From Lactobacillus sp. W8174 (GTDB lineage Bacteria > Bacillota > Bacilli > Lactobacillales > Lactobacillaceae), in the NCBI RefSeq assembly GCF_016100975.1, contig NZ_JACFRN010000002.1, positions 272,656 through 336,655 of the forward strand: a stretch of DNA of 64,000 nt, read 5' to 3'. Positions 1 through 9,434 of the stretch are shown in pieces. Below the pieces are notes generated by a model. That model did not search any database and had not been told where the DNA came from. It worked only from the letters and a program-made list of their open reading frames with translations. Numbering within the stretch: position 1 is the first letter of the stretch; each line of letters starts with the position of its first letter. A program made the position numbers and the translations under genes.

Positions 1-51
1 TTAACTGAACATCATGGTATTGTAAGTGACGTTTTAAATAGTTTGAATTAA
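1..51 (+). CDS. C-terminal end of an unidentified protein (partial)
   Basis: The first frame is open from the window edge to a TAA at 49-51 and reads LTEHHGIVSDVLNSLN. It is followed 11 bases later by a strong rho-independent terminator in the same direction, as expected at the end of a real gene. The fragment is too short to assign a family. That it is coding is an inference from the open frame plus terminator; the other two forward frames are closed almost at once. Confidence 0.45.
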   Translation, partial: LTEHHGIVSDVLNSLN

Positions 52-62
52 AAATTTCAGTT

Positions 63-112
63 AAGTGTTCCTTAATAGCTAAAGCTATAATTATAAGGAA
101 CACTTTTTTTAA
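63..112 (+). terminator. Rho-independent terminator
   Basis: A 12-bp perfect stem (AAGTGTTCCTTA at 63-74 and its complement at 94-105) is followed by a run of seven or more T. It terminates the partial forward gene at 1-51. Confidence 0.85.
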
Positions 113-173
113 TTCCAAATAATATATAAAAGAAAATTTCTAATGTTAACTATAAGGAGAGAAAGTTTTCAAA

Positions 174-214
174 TAAAAAGAACTAATTTCGCTTGCATAT
201 TGGAAATTAGTTCT
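174..214 (-). terminator. Terminator of the leftward cel operon
   Basis: On the minus strand an 11-bp stem (GAACTAATTTC, arms at 203-213 and 180-190) is followed by TTTTTATTT. It lies about 55 bases past the stop codon of the PTS permease gene and probably ends that transcript. Confidence 0.7.
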
Positions 215-267
215 CAATAGAATTTAATTTTTTTAATTGAATAAGAAATTTAATTAAAGCTCTGTTA

Positions 268-1560
268 CTAACTGTTTTCTTCTTTTAATAAGCTTCTTTC
301 GTAAATTTTCATAAATGGGTAATACATTAAGCCATCAATTACAATCAATAATATTACTAATATCGGAGCCCGCCAATCCATAGTTGATAAAAATGCTCCA
401 ATTGGCGCTGGCATTTGCCATGAAAATAGTGCAAATGTCTTTTTCACAAGTCCAAATGACATTGAAAGGTAACTTAAGATAGCGTTAACCGTGGAAGTAA
501 AAATAAAGGGAATGAAAAAGATGGGGTTTAGCATTAACGGGGTACCAAATATCATAGGCTCAGAAATTCCAAATAGTGCTGGAATTAAACCTACTCTGCC
601 CACTGTTTTTAGTTGCTTAGATTTCGAAAATGACATTATAATCGCTAAAGCTAAGACAGAACCGCAGCCACCGATAATAACAAAGTAAACCCAAAAAGGA
701 GTAGTGAAAATTCTCGGTAGTGCTTTGCCTGCTAACTTAGCGCTAGCATTGATAGAGAGATTACCATCACGAATTGGTCCCAGAATACCAGCGAGTGCAG
801 CATCGTGAATACCAAAAAACCAAAAGAGCTGTACTAAAATAGTTAAAAAGATTGTTGCTGGCAAGCTGTCTGCAACCTTAAAACTTGGTGATAAGAAGCT
901 GTAAATGGCTTTAACTGCTGTAGTATGGTTTGCTTGACAAATTATAAAAATAATTGCATCTACTGCTAAAATAACTAGTGCTGGAACAAATGAAGCAAAA
1001 CTTTCTGATAAAGCTGATGGCACTCCTTTAGGCATCTTAATACGACCAAAATCGTGTTTACGCATTGCGTGGTACGCTTCCGTTGTTAGAATAGCAATCA
1101 AAATGGCAATTATAATTCCACGGCCATCCCAATAACTAATGTCTGCAAAATTTCCAGTGAAGCCGAGTTTTTTAGGATCAAAAACTAACATAAAAAATCC
1201 TGCTAAAGAAAACATAATAGGCGATAGAGGATTTTCTTTGTAATGCTGGCATAAAAAGTAGGTAATACCAACGCAAATAAAAACAGACATTGCGCTCATC
1301 GAAACGGAACTTAGCCAAGAAAGTGTTAAAGCATTCTTTTGAGCAAAGTGAGCCCAAGCTATTAGTAAGCCATTACTATGTTTGGTAACAGGTGGCGCAG
1401 CACCGATTATGACAAAAATTGAACCAAACAATGTGATTGGCAGAAGTGTCATAAAAGTATCTCTAATTGCTGCAAGATGACGTTGATTGGCCATTTTATT
1501 AGCAAATGGTGTAATGTGTTTATCCATCCAAGAAGTAATTTTTGTAGTTTCCATGTTCAA
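268..1560 (-). CDS. celB: PTS lactose/cellobiose-family EIIC permease
   Basis: A 430-residue hydrophobic protein with about ten membrane segments, of the length and character of cellobiose/beta-glucoside EIIC (CelB/LicC) permeases. It would carry a beta-glucoside across the membrane while EIIA and EIIB phosphorylate it; neither of those is encoded in this window, so they must be supplied from elsewhere. Conserved features include an N-terminal amphipathic stretch (WMDKHITPFANKMANQRHL) and the central FGIHDAALAGILGPIRDGN and GISEPMIFGTPLMLNP segments typical of the family. It lies 9 bases downstream of the glucosidase pseudogene and is probably co-transcribed with it. The reading frame is intact although its partner enzyme is broken. 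The exact sugar cannot be told from sequence. Confidence 0.88.
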   Translation of the reverse strand: MNMETTKITSWMDKHITPFANKMANQRHLAAIRDTFMTLLPITLFGSIFVIIGAAPPVTKHSNGLLIAWAHFAQKNALTLSWLSSVSMSAMSVFICVGITYFLCQHYKENPLSPIMFSLAGFFMLVFDPKKLGFTGNFADISYWDGRGIIIAILIAILTTEAYHAMRKHDFGRIKMPKGVPSALSESFASFVPALVILAVDAIIFIICQANHTTAVKAIYSFLSPSFKVADSLPATIFLTILVQLFWFFGIHDAALAGILGPIRDGNLSINASAKLAGKALPRIFTTPFWVYFVIIGGCGSVLALAIIMSFSKSKQLKTVGRVGLIPALFGISEPMIFGTPLMLNPIFFIPFIFTSTVNAILSYLSMSFGLVKKTFALFSWQMPAPIGAFLSTMDWRAPILVILLIVIDGLMYYPFMKIYERSLLKEENS

Positions 1561-1569
1561 TCTCCTACT

Positions 1570-2958
1570 TTAGTATTCCCTACGTTCAATCAATTTACCA
1601 TTTGAATTAATAATTTTTTTGTACCAAAAGTAGGAAGCTTTTGGCTTACGCTTTAATGTTGAAAAATCGACAGCCACTAAGCCATAACGTTTTTCGACCC
1701 CGTTCATCCATGAATACAGATCAAATGGGGACCAGGTAAAGTAACCTCTGACATCAGCTCCTTTGTCTTGTGCATTCATCAAAGCATTTATATGATCATT
1801 CATAAAAGAAATGCGGTAGTCATCCTTGACTTCACTTACATTAATATTTTCATGAAAACCAACACCATTTTCTGTAACAAAGATAGGCAAATGATATTTT
1901 TGGTATGCACGAATTAAGCCATCCTCTAACCCTTTCGGATATATTTCAGTGTCCCATTCAGTGTATTCACTATTTGGATCCATTACCTGTTCAAACCAGT
2001 TTTTGATTCTCATTTGAGTTGAACCTTTTTTACCGGAATTATTAAATACCATTTTCGTTTCGCCGGAGGTATATGGTTTCACTAACGTACGGGCGTAATA
2101 ATTTAAGCCTAAAAAATCAACTGTATTTTCTGCTATTGTTTTTAGAAGGTCAGGCTTCATGAAAGAAATATCATTAGTCTCACTAAGTTTAGCTATCAAA
2201 TCAATAGGGAAACTACCTAGTGCAGCGGTATCTAAAACCCAGTTGTTAGCATAATTATCAGCATTCCGCATAGCGATTTTGGTTTCAATCGTATCATCTA
2301 TGCCATCAACTGGTGAATAACTATGAACAATACCTATTTGTCCCTGAAATTTTCCCTGACGAAATTTTTGAATAGCTAATGCACTGGCATACATCACGTT
2401 AAAACCGCAAGTGATCGTGTGTTGTAAATCATGTTCAGCCGGCGGATAGTTGCCAATCAAATAGCCATTGACAGTAAACCATTTGGGTTCGTTAAAAGTT
2501 GTCCAGAGTTTAACTTTATCGCCAAAAGCTTTAAAACAAACTTCAGCGTAGTGGGCAAAAGCACGGCTGGTGTCAAGATTGAGCCAGCCACCAACTTCTT
2601 ACCAGTACTGTGGCAGATCCCAGTGATAAAGTGTCACAAAAGGCGTTATGCCATTTTTAAGGCAACAATTAATTAGTTTATTGTAAAACTCAATTCCTTT
2701 CGGATTAATGTCACCGGCACGATTTTTGATAATGCGCGGCCAAGACAAAGAAAAACGGTATGCATTTTGACCACCATCTTTCATCATTTTGATATCCTCT
2801 TCAAAATGATGATAATGATCGCTAGCTACATCACCGTTTTCTAAATTATTTTCATGTAAATAATGGTCCCACATGGATTCAGCCTTATCATCAACATTCC
2901 AGGCACCCTCACACTGATAGGATGCTGTAGCGCCGCCCCAAAGGAAATTACTATTCAT
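1570..2958 (-). pseudogene. GH1 6-phospho-beta-glucosidase, interrupted by one in-frame stop
   Basis: The gene starts at ATG 2958 (RBS GGGAGG) with the GH1 opening NFLWGGATASYQCEGAWN and reads to HWDLPQYW, where a TAA at 2599-2601 stops translation after about 119 residues. Reading continues in the same frame with EVGGWLNLDTSRAFAHY, the acid/base motif TTFNEP, and later the nucleophile motif FVTENGVGFHE, to the stop at 1570. There is no frameshift: a single G-to-T change in a GAA codon would explain it. The intact enzyme (about 462 residues, normal for GH1) would hydrolyse the phosphorylated beta-glucoside brought in by the adjacent permease. Internal initiation at ATG 2460 would give a fragment lacking the first (beta-alpha) units and the NEP motif, so activity is unlikely. 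A sequencing error at one base is the main alternative. It sits directly behind a guanine riboswitch. Confidence 0.88.
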
Positions 2959-2986
2959 ATTTGCCTCCCTTTCAAAAGTAAAATAC

Positions 2987-3020
2987 AAAAAAATCTTTTT
3001 CTAGTGCATAGAAAAAGATC
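2987..3020 (-). terminator. Riboswitch expression platform: intrinsic terminator
   Basis: On the minus strand an 11-bp perfect stem (ATCTTTTTCTA, loop TGCAC, TAGAAAAAGAT) is followed by seven T. Its 5' arm can pair instead with TAGATTAAAGAT, which includes the 3' strand of riboswitch helix P1, giving a conventional antiterminator. It ends about 20 bases before the RBS of the glucosidase pseudogene. Confidence 0.85.
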
Positions 3021-3051
3021 CCGAAGAACGTAAAAGCTCTCTTCATCTTTA

Positions 3052-3117
3052 ATCTATAGTACGTAATTTACGGCTCACGTGTAGAAACTGCCGACCATAT
3101 CTCGACATTATATAGAT
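3052..3117 (-). promoter_or_regulatory. Purine (guanine-class) riboswitch aptamer
   Basis: The minus strand carries the full purine aptamer: P1 ATCTATA/TATAGAT, J1/2 TAATG, P2 GTCGA/TCGGC with loop GATATGG, core AGTTTCTAC, P3 ACGT/ACGT with loop GCCGTAA, and J3/1 ACTATAG. The residue that reads the ligand (C74 in the B. subtilis xpt numbering) is C, which specifies guanine/hypoxanthine rather than adenine. It shares the block GGTCGGCAGTTTCTAC with the second riboswitch of this window at 58819-58885. Unexpectedly, the next gene is a beta-glucosidase and not a purine gene. Confidence 0.9.
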
Positions 3118-3138
3118 AGATATTTGTTTACATTTTGA

Positions 3139-3167
3139 ATTTTAGCAAAGTAAAAATATTTCTTCAA
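3139..3167 (-). promoter_or_regulatory. Promoter for the riboswitch-glucosidase-celB transcript
   Basis: On the minus strand TTGAAG (3162-3167) is separated by 17 bases from TAAAAT (3139-3144). The aptamer begins about 20 bases downstream, which fits a start site just before P1. Confidence 0.65.
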
Positions 3168-3464
3168 TGACTTTTTGATCAAGTAAAAGTATCCTAAAAT
3201 GGCTAAATGGGCAATAAAACAATATTCATATAGCTAAAACGTCTGATGAAAATATTTTTTATTTGCAAGCACAAAAAGTGCTTAAAGGCTAAATTTGATG
3301 TGGATAATTTTTTCAGAATAGCAATTACCTTAATTTACTACATAAACTAAGATTCAGGGCTTGAATGTCGTTCGTTAAAGTTGAATAATAATATTAGAAG
3401 TAACTTTTTCAGACAACTTTTGGTAAAATAATAAGTTGTTAACAATTTTAATACGGAGGAAATT

Positions 3465-4436
3465 ATGTCTTATAAAGACAATATGATGTTGTTTGCCCTC
3501 AATTCCAATGTTCCGCTGGCGGAAAAAATTGCACAGCGGGTGGGGGTACCCTTGAGTAAGTCCAGCGTGCAACGCTTTAGCGATGGTGAAATTCAAATTA
3601 ACATTGATGAATCTGTTCGGGGTAAGGATGTATATTTGATTCAGTCAACCAGTGTACCGGTTAATGATAACCTAATGGAATTGTTGATCATGATTGATGC
3701 TGTGCGCCGCGCTAGTGCACAAACAATTAATATCGTGATTCCTTACTATGGTTATGCTCGACAAGACCGTAAGACTAGACCACGTGAACCAATTACTGCC
3801 AAGTTAGTAGCTGACATGTTGCAAGAAGCTGGAGCAACTAGAGTCTTGTCACTGGACTTGCATGCACCACAAATCCAAGGATTTTTTGACATTCCGGTCG
3901 ATAACTTAATGGGTGCACCATTACTTGCTGATTACTTTTTGAGAAACAATTTGCAAGAAGATGCTGTTGTCGTTTCACCTGATCATGGTGGAGTAACCCG
4001 TGCTCGCAAACTGGCTGAGTTTTTGAAGACACCTATTGCGATTGTAGATAAGCGTCGTCCTCGCGCAAATGTTTCAGAAGTAATGAATATCATTGGTAAC
4101 GTTAAAGGTAAGCGCGCTATTATTATTGATGACATGATTGATACAGCAGGAACAATAACCCTAGCTGCACAAGCGTTAATAGATGCTGGGGCTACTGAAG
4201 TTTATGCCAGTGCTACGCACGCAGTTTTGTCAGGTCCAGCTATTCAAAGATTGAATGATTCTCCGATTAAAAATTTGGTTCTAACTGATTCTATTAATCA
4301 GCCAGTAGAAAAGAAGTTGGAAAAAACTCTTCTAGTTTCAGTAGGTCCGCTTATTGGGGATGCAATCAAATGCATTCAAAAACATGAACCACTCAGTCCT
4401 TTATTTAACACTAGATACGAAAAAGATAAACATTAA
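3465..4436 (+). CDS. prs: Ribose-phosphate pyrophosphokinase (PRPP synthetase)
   Basis: Makes phosphoribosyl pyrophosphate from ribose 5-phosphate and ATP, the shared precursor of purines, pyrimidines, NAD, histidine and tryptophan; cytoplasmic. The 323-residue length is standard for class I enzymes. Visible motifs are the N-terminal [10 protein letters not shown] segment, the ATP loop region [10 protein letters not shown], the metal/substrate motif [13 protein letters not shown], the [11 protein letters not shown] segment and the PRPP loop [11 protein letters not shown]. The start ATG has the RBS GGAGGAA. The gene is monocistronic, closed by a strong terminator. It is divergent from a guanine riboswitch transcript, but that riboswitch lies on the other strand and does not precede prs. 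Many lactobacilli carry more than one prs; this could be the second copy. Confidence 0.95.
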   Translation: MSYKDNMMLFALNSNVPLAEKIAQRVGVPLSKSSVQRFSDGEIQINIDESVRGKDVYLIQSTSVPVNDNLMELLIMIDAVRRASAQTINIVIPYYGYARQDRKTRPREPITAKLVADMLQEAGATRVLSLDLHAPQIQGFFDIPVDNLMGAPLLADYFLRNNLQEDAVVVSPDHGGVTRARKLAEFLKTPIAIVDKRRPRANVSEVMNIIGNVKGKRAIIIDDMIDTAGTITLAAQALIDAGATEVYASATHAVLSGPAIQRLNDSPIKNLVLTDSINQPVEKKLEKTLLVSVGPLIGDAIKCIQKHEPLSPLFNTRYEKDKH

Positions 4437-4454
4437 TAAATTATAAAATTTACC

Positions 4455-4484
4455 AAGATCTGCTTAACTTAAGCAGATCTTTTA
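4455..4484 (+). terminator. Rho-independent terminator after prs
   Basis: A 13-bp perfect inverted repeat (AAGATCTGCTTAA around a single C) ends in TTTTAG, 18 bases after the prs stop codon. Confidence 0.8.
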
Positions 4485-4600
4485 GTTTGACAAAATTACC
4501 ACTTAGTCTGCTTTATTGACCCCTTAGTGAAATCCTATTGCATTTAAAATAAAATTAAAGTTTAATAAAAACATACCAAAGATGAAAGGATAAAAGAGCA

Positions 4601-6202
4601 ATGTCACTTAAAGATCTTTTTAAAACCAATATTTTTCGAGGAATTTTCATTCTAATTATTTTCTTATGTTATGCCATTTGTGGAACATTGGCAACATACC
4701 TTTTTAAATATGCAATCAATGATTTAACAAGAGGCAACTGGGACAGATTTGTATTTTGGTTAGTCATTGATTTTATTGTCTCAATCTTTACTGTTTTGTC
4801 CTTACCATTGGGAACATTTTTGTTTAACAAGCAAGTTCAAGAATGCTTACATAATATTCGTTCCCAAATAATGCGGCGGTATTACAATTCTGGCGGTTAT
4901 AAGGTATCAGAAATACAAAATGAGTTAGGCAATAATCTCAAGATTTTAACAGACGATTATGCTACGCCTTGGATTCAAATTTGGACCAACTTGTTAAGTC
5001 TTATCTTCGCAATTGGTACATTAATAACTCTTCACTGGTCATTAATTTTATTTGTTGCTGTAGCGGCAATTATTGTGTTGACTCTACCTAAAATTATGAC
5101 AAAAAAGTTATCTAATTCCACAGCCGCAGCAGCCAAGAAAAACGCGCAGCTTTTAAATACAATTGAAAATTGGTTTTCTGGTTTAAGTGAATTGCGCAGA
5201 TACAGTGCAAGTGGCCGACTAGATAGAGCACTTGGTCAAGATAGTCGGAAACTGGCAGAAGCCAATGTTTATAGAAAAAAAGTACAAGGGATCTCGATTA
5301 GTATTAACGGCTTAGGTAATGCTATTGGTCAAATTGGGTCAAGTTTATTCAGTGGACTACTATTTTTTAAGCATATAATCACTTTGGGTGATTGGTTTAT
5401 AACAGGTAGCTTTGCTTCGACCATTTTTAATGGTCTCTGGGAAGTTATCAACGCAATGACGCAAATGAGATCAACCAAAAAGTTACGTCAGGAAATTGCT
5501 GATTTAACAAAACCAATACCTGAAAAGAAGCCTGGAACGGTTGTTTATGGTGTTGAATGTCACAATTTGAAAGTGCAATATCAAAATGGAGAAAGTATAT
5601 CTTATCCTGATTTTACTATTAATAAAGGCGATAAGGTCTTACTTTCAGGAGATTCAGGCACAGGTAAGTCAACTCTATTCAAAGTCCTTCTGGGACAACT
5701 TAAGCCCAAAACTGGTGAGGTCTTCTTTACTGCTCAAGACGGGACTAAAATATCGCCTCAAAAAGCTCGACTATGTTACATAGCACAAGATGCAACGCTC
5801 TTTCCTGATACTATTGCAAATAATATTACGATGTTTAACAGCAAACTGGTTAGCAAACTAAAAGAAGCTGTTAGAAAAGTTCAATTGGTGCCAGATTTAG
5901 CCAAGTTTCCAAATCAAATTAATACAACGGTCGATTTAGATCAAGGCAATTTATCAGGTGGACAAAGACAAAAAGTAGTTTTGGCCAGGGCCGAAATTCA
6001 TGATGAACCATTTTTGTTACTTGATGAAGCAACTAGTGCAGTTGATAGTAAATCTACCAGTGAAATTATTGGCAATTTGCTCGATACCGATAAAACACTT
6101 TTAATGATTGCACATAACTTCAGTCCGGAACTAAAAGACAAGTTTGATTATCAAATCAATTTAAAATCAAATAAAAAATCAGGTAATCAAAATGACAATT
6201 AA
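4601..6202 (+). CDS. ABC half-exporter (membrane domain fused to ATPase), first of three
   Basis: A 533-residue type I ABC exporter subunit: about six membrane segments in residues 1-300, then an ATPase domain. The ATPase has Walker A GDSGTGKST, Q-loop YIAQD, signature LSGGQRQK, Walker B FLLLDEATSAVD and switch histidine IAHNF, so it should be catalytically competent. Such proteins work as homo- or heterodimers that export peptides, lipids or drugs; the substrate is not evident. The end overlaps the next ABC gene by 11 bases, and a third follows 25 bases later, so the three are probably one operon and may pair with each other. It resembles the partial ABC gene at the end of the window (both begin with a short MSLKDL/MTLRGL lead and have a similar first membrane pair). 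No maturation peptidase domain is present. Confidence 0.85.
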   Translation: MSLKDLFKTNIFRGIFILIIFLCYAICGTLATYLFKYAINDLTRGNWDRFVFWLVIDFIVSIFTVLSLPLGTFLFNKQVQECLHNIRSQIMRRYYNSGGYKVSEIQNELGNNLKILTDDYATPWIQIWTNLLSLIFAIGTLITLHWSLILFVAVAAIIVLTLPKIMTKKLSNSTAAAAKKNAQLLNTIENWFSGLSELRRYSASGRLDRALGQDSRKLAEANVYRKKVQGISISINGLGNAIGQIGSSLFSGLLFFKHIITLGDWFITGSFASTIFNGLWEVINAMTQMRSTKKLRQEIADLTKPIPEKKPGTVVYGVECHNLKVQYQNGESISYPDFTINKGDKVLLSGDSGTGKSTLFKVLLGQLKPKTGEVFFTAQDGTKISPQKARLCYIAQDATLFPDTIANNITMFNSKLVSKLKEAVRKVQLVPDLAKFPNQINTTVDLDQGNLSGGQRQKVVLARAEIHDEPFLLLDEATSAVDSKSTSEIIGNLLDTDKTLLMIAHNFSPELKDKFDYQINLKSNKKSGNQNDN

Positions 6203-7775
6203 AGAATTTTATAGGATAAATCCTTTACGCTTTATTGTTTTACTTTTAATCAATATTTGTTTATATGCACTATTAATTATCGGTACTGTATTCAGTATTA
6301 TAGAAACTACGGCAATTCAACAAGGCAATTTTAAAATATTTTTAATTGTTAATGTATGTGCTTTTGTATGTGTAATGGGAGATTATCTACTGCAAGGGCT
6401 GTTACAATACATTTTATCTCAGCAGGAAGAGCAATATAATGTTGCAATCAGAGATAAAACCACTAAACATTTTTATGCAGATCAAAAAGACCATGCAGTA
6501 GCACAAGTTCAAAACCGGTTAACGAATGATATAGTTCAAAGTCAGCAAAATTATATTACTCCTTTTTTTAGCTTAATTGGAGGAGTAGTCATTATAATTT
6601 CTACCATTATATTATTGGTTTCATTACATTGGAGTTTGCTTGTTACCATATCAATAATGGTACTAATCTCCTTATTTTTGCCAAAGCTGTTGGAGAAGCC
6701 CTTACAAAATTCAATGATTCAAGTTTCTAAGACCAACCAAAAATATCTAGATTGCTTGGAGAAATGGCTTAATGGACTTGCAGAAATACAACGCTATTTT
6801 AGTGGTGCAAAATTATTTAAGGTAACGAGTAAAGCTGCTAAAAATTTAGAAGATGCTAATGTTAAACAGAATGGTGTTATGCAACTACTAACCGTAATAA
6901 ATGGTCTAGTATCGGCTATTTTCTCTTTGATTTTATTTTTATTAGTTGGTTATTTGTTTCAACAAAAACTAGTTGTGTTTGGTGCCATTACCGGAGTGGG
7001 CAACTGCCAATCGTATTTGAGACAGGGAATTCAGTATATAGTAACCTCTTATGGGAAAATGAAGGGGTCCGAAACTCTAAATAAAGAAATTGCTAAAACC
7101 GGGACACCAGTAGAAAAGGTGCAAACTACAAAAAAGGTAAGACCAGTCGCGATTAGCACTCAAAATCTGAATTTACAATTTCCCAATGGTGAAAGGTTGC
7201 AGTTTCCTGATATTAATATTGAACAAGGTGAAAAAATACTGTTGACTGGAGATTCAGGAGCTGGCAAGTCAACGTTGTTTAAACTCATCTTGGGAGAAAT
7301 CAAACCAAGTTCTGGACAAATCATATTTAAAGATAAAGAGGGTGCAAGGATTAATCCAGATATGAGTAAAATTGGTTATATTCCGCAAGACCCTGTGCTT
7401 TTTCCGGTAACTATTGCTGATAACATGACTATGTTTTCCGATAAATTAAAACAGGCACTGCCACAATTAGTTAAAAAAGTTCAGCTTGCTGGCGATATTG
7501 CCAAATTTGATGATGGCTTAGAACAAAAAATCGATTTAAACAAATTGAATATTTCTGGTGGTCAAAGACAAAAGATTGTTTTAGTACGAGCTTTAGTCCA
7601 TCAAAGTGAAATTTTTTTGATTGATGAAGGCACCAGTGCTATTGACCAGCAAGCGACAATGCAAATTTTGCGGGAAATCACATCGAGTTCTGCTACAGTA
7701 ATTTTTATTGCACACAGCTTTAATGATCAGATGAAAGAAATGTTTGACAGAGAAATTCACTTAACGAAAACATAA
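6192..7775 (+). CDS. ABC half-exporter, second of three
   Basis: A 527-residue membrane-ATPase fusion like its upstream neighbour. It has Walker A GDSGAGKST, Q-loop YIPQD, signature ISGGQRQK, Walker B FLIDEGTSAID and switch histidine IAHSF. The start codon lies inside the end of the first ABC gene, suggesting translational coupling. It is much closer to the third gene than to the first: both open with MTIKDFYK/MTIKEFYR-type sequence and share long identical stretches such as NRLTND, LHWSLL and LPKLLEKPLQNSM, which points to a local tandem duplication. The function is inferred as export of an unknown small molecule or peptide; a heterodimer with gene one or three is plausible but not shown by sequence. 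Confidence 0.84.
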   Translation: MTIKEFYRINPLRFIVLLLINICLYALLIIGTVFSIIETTAIQQGNFKIFLIVNVCAFVCVMGDYLLQGLLQYILSQQEEQYNVAIRDKTTKHFYADQKDHAVAQVQNRLTNDIVQSQQNYITPFFSLIGGVVIIISTIILLVSLHWSLLVTISIMVLISLFLPKLLEKPLQNSMIQVSKTNQKYLDCLEKWLNGLAEIQRYFSGAKLFKVTSKAAKNLEDANVKQNGVMQLLTVINGLVSAIFSLILFLLVGYLFQQKLVVFGAITGVGNCQSYLRQGIQYIVTSYGKMKGSETLNKEIAKTGTPVEKVQTTKKVRPVAISTQNLNLQFPNGERLQFPDINIEQGEKILLTGDSGAGKSTLFKLILGEIKPSSGQIIFKDKEGARINPDMSKIGYIPQDPVLFPVTIADNMTMFSDKLKQALPQLVKKVQLAGDIAKFDDGLEQKIDLNKLNISGGQRQKIVLVRALVHQSEIFLIDEGTSAIDQQATMQILREITSSSATVIFIAHSFNDQMKEMFDREIHLTKT

Positions 7776-7800
7776 GGCAATAAAAAGGAGGTAAGATATT

Positions 7801-9393
7801 ATGACAATTAAGGACTTTTATAAGCAAAACCCTTTACGCTTCATGATACTAATTTTGATTACCGTTTTAGAGTGGACTTTACCAATTGTAACTACACAAA
7901 TACTTATGCTTTTAACCACAGCAATTCAGCAACAGAAATTCCAACAGTTTTTAATTATAAATGTCATTTCATTTATGCCTTTCTTATTTCAATATTTAAT
8001 ACAAGGACTGCATGCGTTCTTTCTATCAAAACAACAAGAGGAATTTAATTTTCATATCAGAAAAAGATCTGTATCTCACTTTTACGCGGATCAAAAAGAG
8101 CATTCTGTTGCCCAGATTCAAAATCGATTAACAAATGACCTGAATCAGAGCCAAGAAAATTATTTTGCACCATTTTTTGGTCTAATTGGTGGTGTTATTA
8201 ATTTAGTATCTGTAATTGTTCTGCTTATTTCATTACACTGGAGTTTACTTCTCACAATTATTTTGATGGTGGCTATTTCATTATTGTTACCAAAATTATT
8301 AGAAAAGCCACTACAAAATTCAATGACCAAGATTTCAAAGAGTAATAATCAATATCTCGATTGCTTAGAAAAGTGGCTTAATGGCCTTGAAGAACTACAA
8401 CGTTATTTTGCCGGAGGAAAACTATTTAAAGTAACTAATGATGCAGCTAAAGAGCTAGAAGATGCTTATGTCAAGCAAAATGGGATTACGCAATTACTAA
8501 GTATAATTAATGGATTGGTATCAGTTTCTTTTTCATTAATTTTATTCTTACTAACGGGTTATTTGTTCCAAGCTAAAATAGTAGCATTTGGTGCAATCAC
8601 TGGAGTAGGCAATTGTAATCTCTACTTAAGGCAAAGTATTCAAATCATAGTTAGTCGATATGGGCAAATAAAGGGCTCCAAAACTTTAAATCAGGAGATT
8701 GCCCAAACGGCTGCGCCAGTTAAAAAAGAGCAAGCTGAAGAAGTAGCAACTCCAGCATCACTTAGTACCCATGATCTTAGTTTGCAATTTCCTAATGGTG
8801 AAAGCCTAATTTTTCCAGACATTAATATTAAGTCAGGTGAAAAGGTGCTTCTGACTGGTGATTCTGGAGCTGGAAAATCAACTTTGTTTAAACTCATTCT
8901 CGGACAAATCAAACCAACTTCAGGGCAGATTGTTTTTAAAGACAAGTATGGTGCTGTGGTTAACCCAGATATGAGTAAAATTGGCTATATTCCCCAAGAT
9001 CCTGTGCTTTTTCCGGTGAGCATTGCTGACAACATGACGATGTTTGTAGACAAATTAAAGAGCGCTTTACCGTCATTGGTTGAAAAAGTACAATTAGCAA
9101 GTGATATTGCCAAATTTGATGAAGGATTAAATCAAAAAATCGATTTGAACAAGTTAAATATCTCAGGAGGGCAAAGACAAAAAATTGTTCTGGTGCGGGC
9201 TTTAGTTCATCAAAGTGAAATAATTTTGATTGATGAAGGAACTAGTGCAATCGATCAGCAAGCTACTATGCAAATCTTGCATGAAGTGACGTCTACTCCT
9301 GCTACCGTTATTTTTATCGCTCACAGCTTTAATGAACAAATGAAACAGCTATTCGACAGAGAAATTCATTTAGTAAAAAATGTTAAAGATTGA
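7801..9393 (+). CDS. ABC half-exporter, third of three
   Basis: A 530-residue paralogue of the preceding gene, with the same domain order and complete ATPase motifs: Walker A GDSGAGKST, YIPQD, ISGGQRQK, LIDEGTSAID and IAHSF. The RBS AAGGAGGTAAGATATT is strong. It lies 25 bases after gene two and ends at the terminator shared with the converging HD-domain gene. Similarity to gene two runs through the whole length, so this is a duplication of an entire gene rather than of a domain. The first 90 residues of the membrane domain differ most between the copies, which might reflect substrate or partner divergence. No regulator or immunity-type gene lies next to the set. Confidence 0.84.
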   Translation: MTIKDFYKQNPLRFMILILITVLEWTLPIVTTQILMLLTTAIQQQKFQQFLIINVISFMPFLFQYLIQGLHAFFLSKQQEEFNFHIRKRSVSHFYADQKEHSVAQIQNRLTNDLNQSQENYFAPFFGLIGGVINLVSVIVLLISLHWSLLLTIILMVAISLLLPKLLEKPLQNSMTKISKSNNQYLDCLEKWLNGLEELQRYFAGGKLFKVTNDAAKELEDAYVKQNGITQLLSIINGLVSVSFSLILFLLTGYLFQAKIVAFGAITGVGNCNLYLRQSIQIIVSRYGQIKGSKTLNQEIAQTAAPVKKEQAEEVATPASLSTHDLSLQFPNGESLIFPDINIKSGEKVLLTGDSGAGKSTLFKLILGQIKPTSGQIVFKDKYGAVVNPDMSKIGYIPQDPVLFPVSIADNMTMFVDKLKSALPSLVEKVQLASDIAKFDEGLNQKIDLNKLNISGGQRQKIVLVRALVHQSEIILIDEGTSAIDQQATMQILHEVTSTPATVIFIAHSFNEQMKQLFDREIHLVKNVKD

Positions 9394-9434
9394 AAAGAAT
9401 TATACTTTTAACTTAAATCATAACAAAAGTAGTA

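Noticed and set aside
2431-2676. Forward ORF across the stop codon in the GH1 gene
   Set aside because: It is the reverse shadow of the glucosidase coding sequence; the GH1 motifs on the minus strand are unmistakable.
3052-3117. Assigning the riboswitch to prs
   Set aside because: The aptamer reads correctly only on the minus strand; prs is on the plus strand and lies upstream of it in transcription terms.
3375-3596. Leftward 73-codon ORF overlapping the prs start
   Set aside because: It lies mostly inside prs and its promoter region, has no RBS and no family resemblance.
4486-4600. Promoter for the first ABC gene
   Set aside because: Several TTGAC-like boxes occur but none has a convincing -10 at 16-18 bases, so no promoter is claimed.
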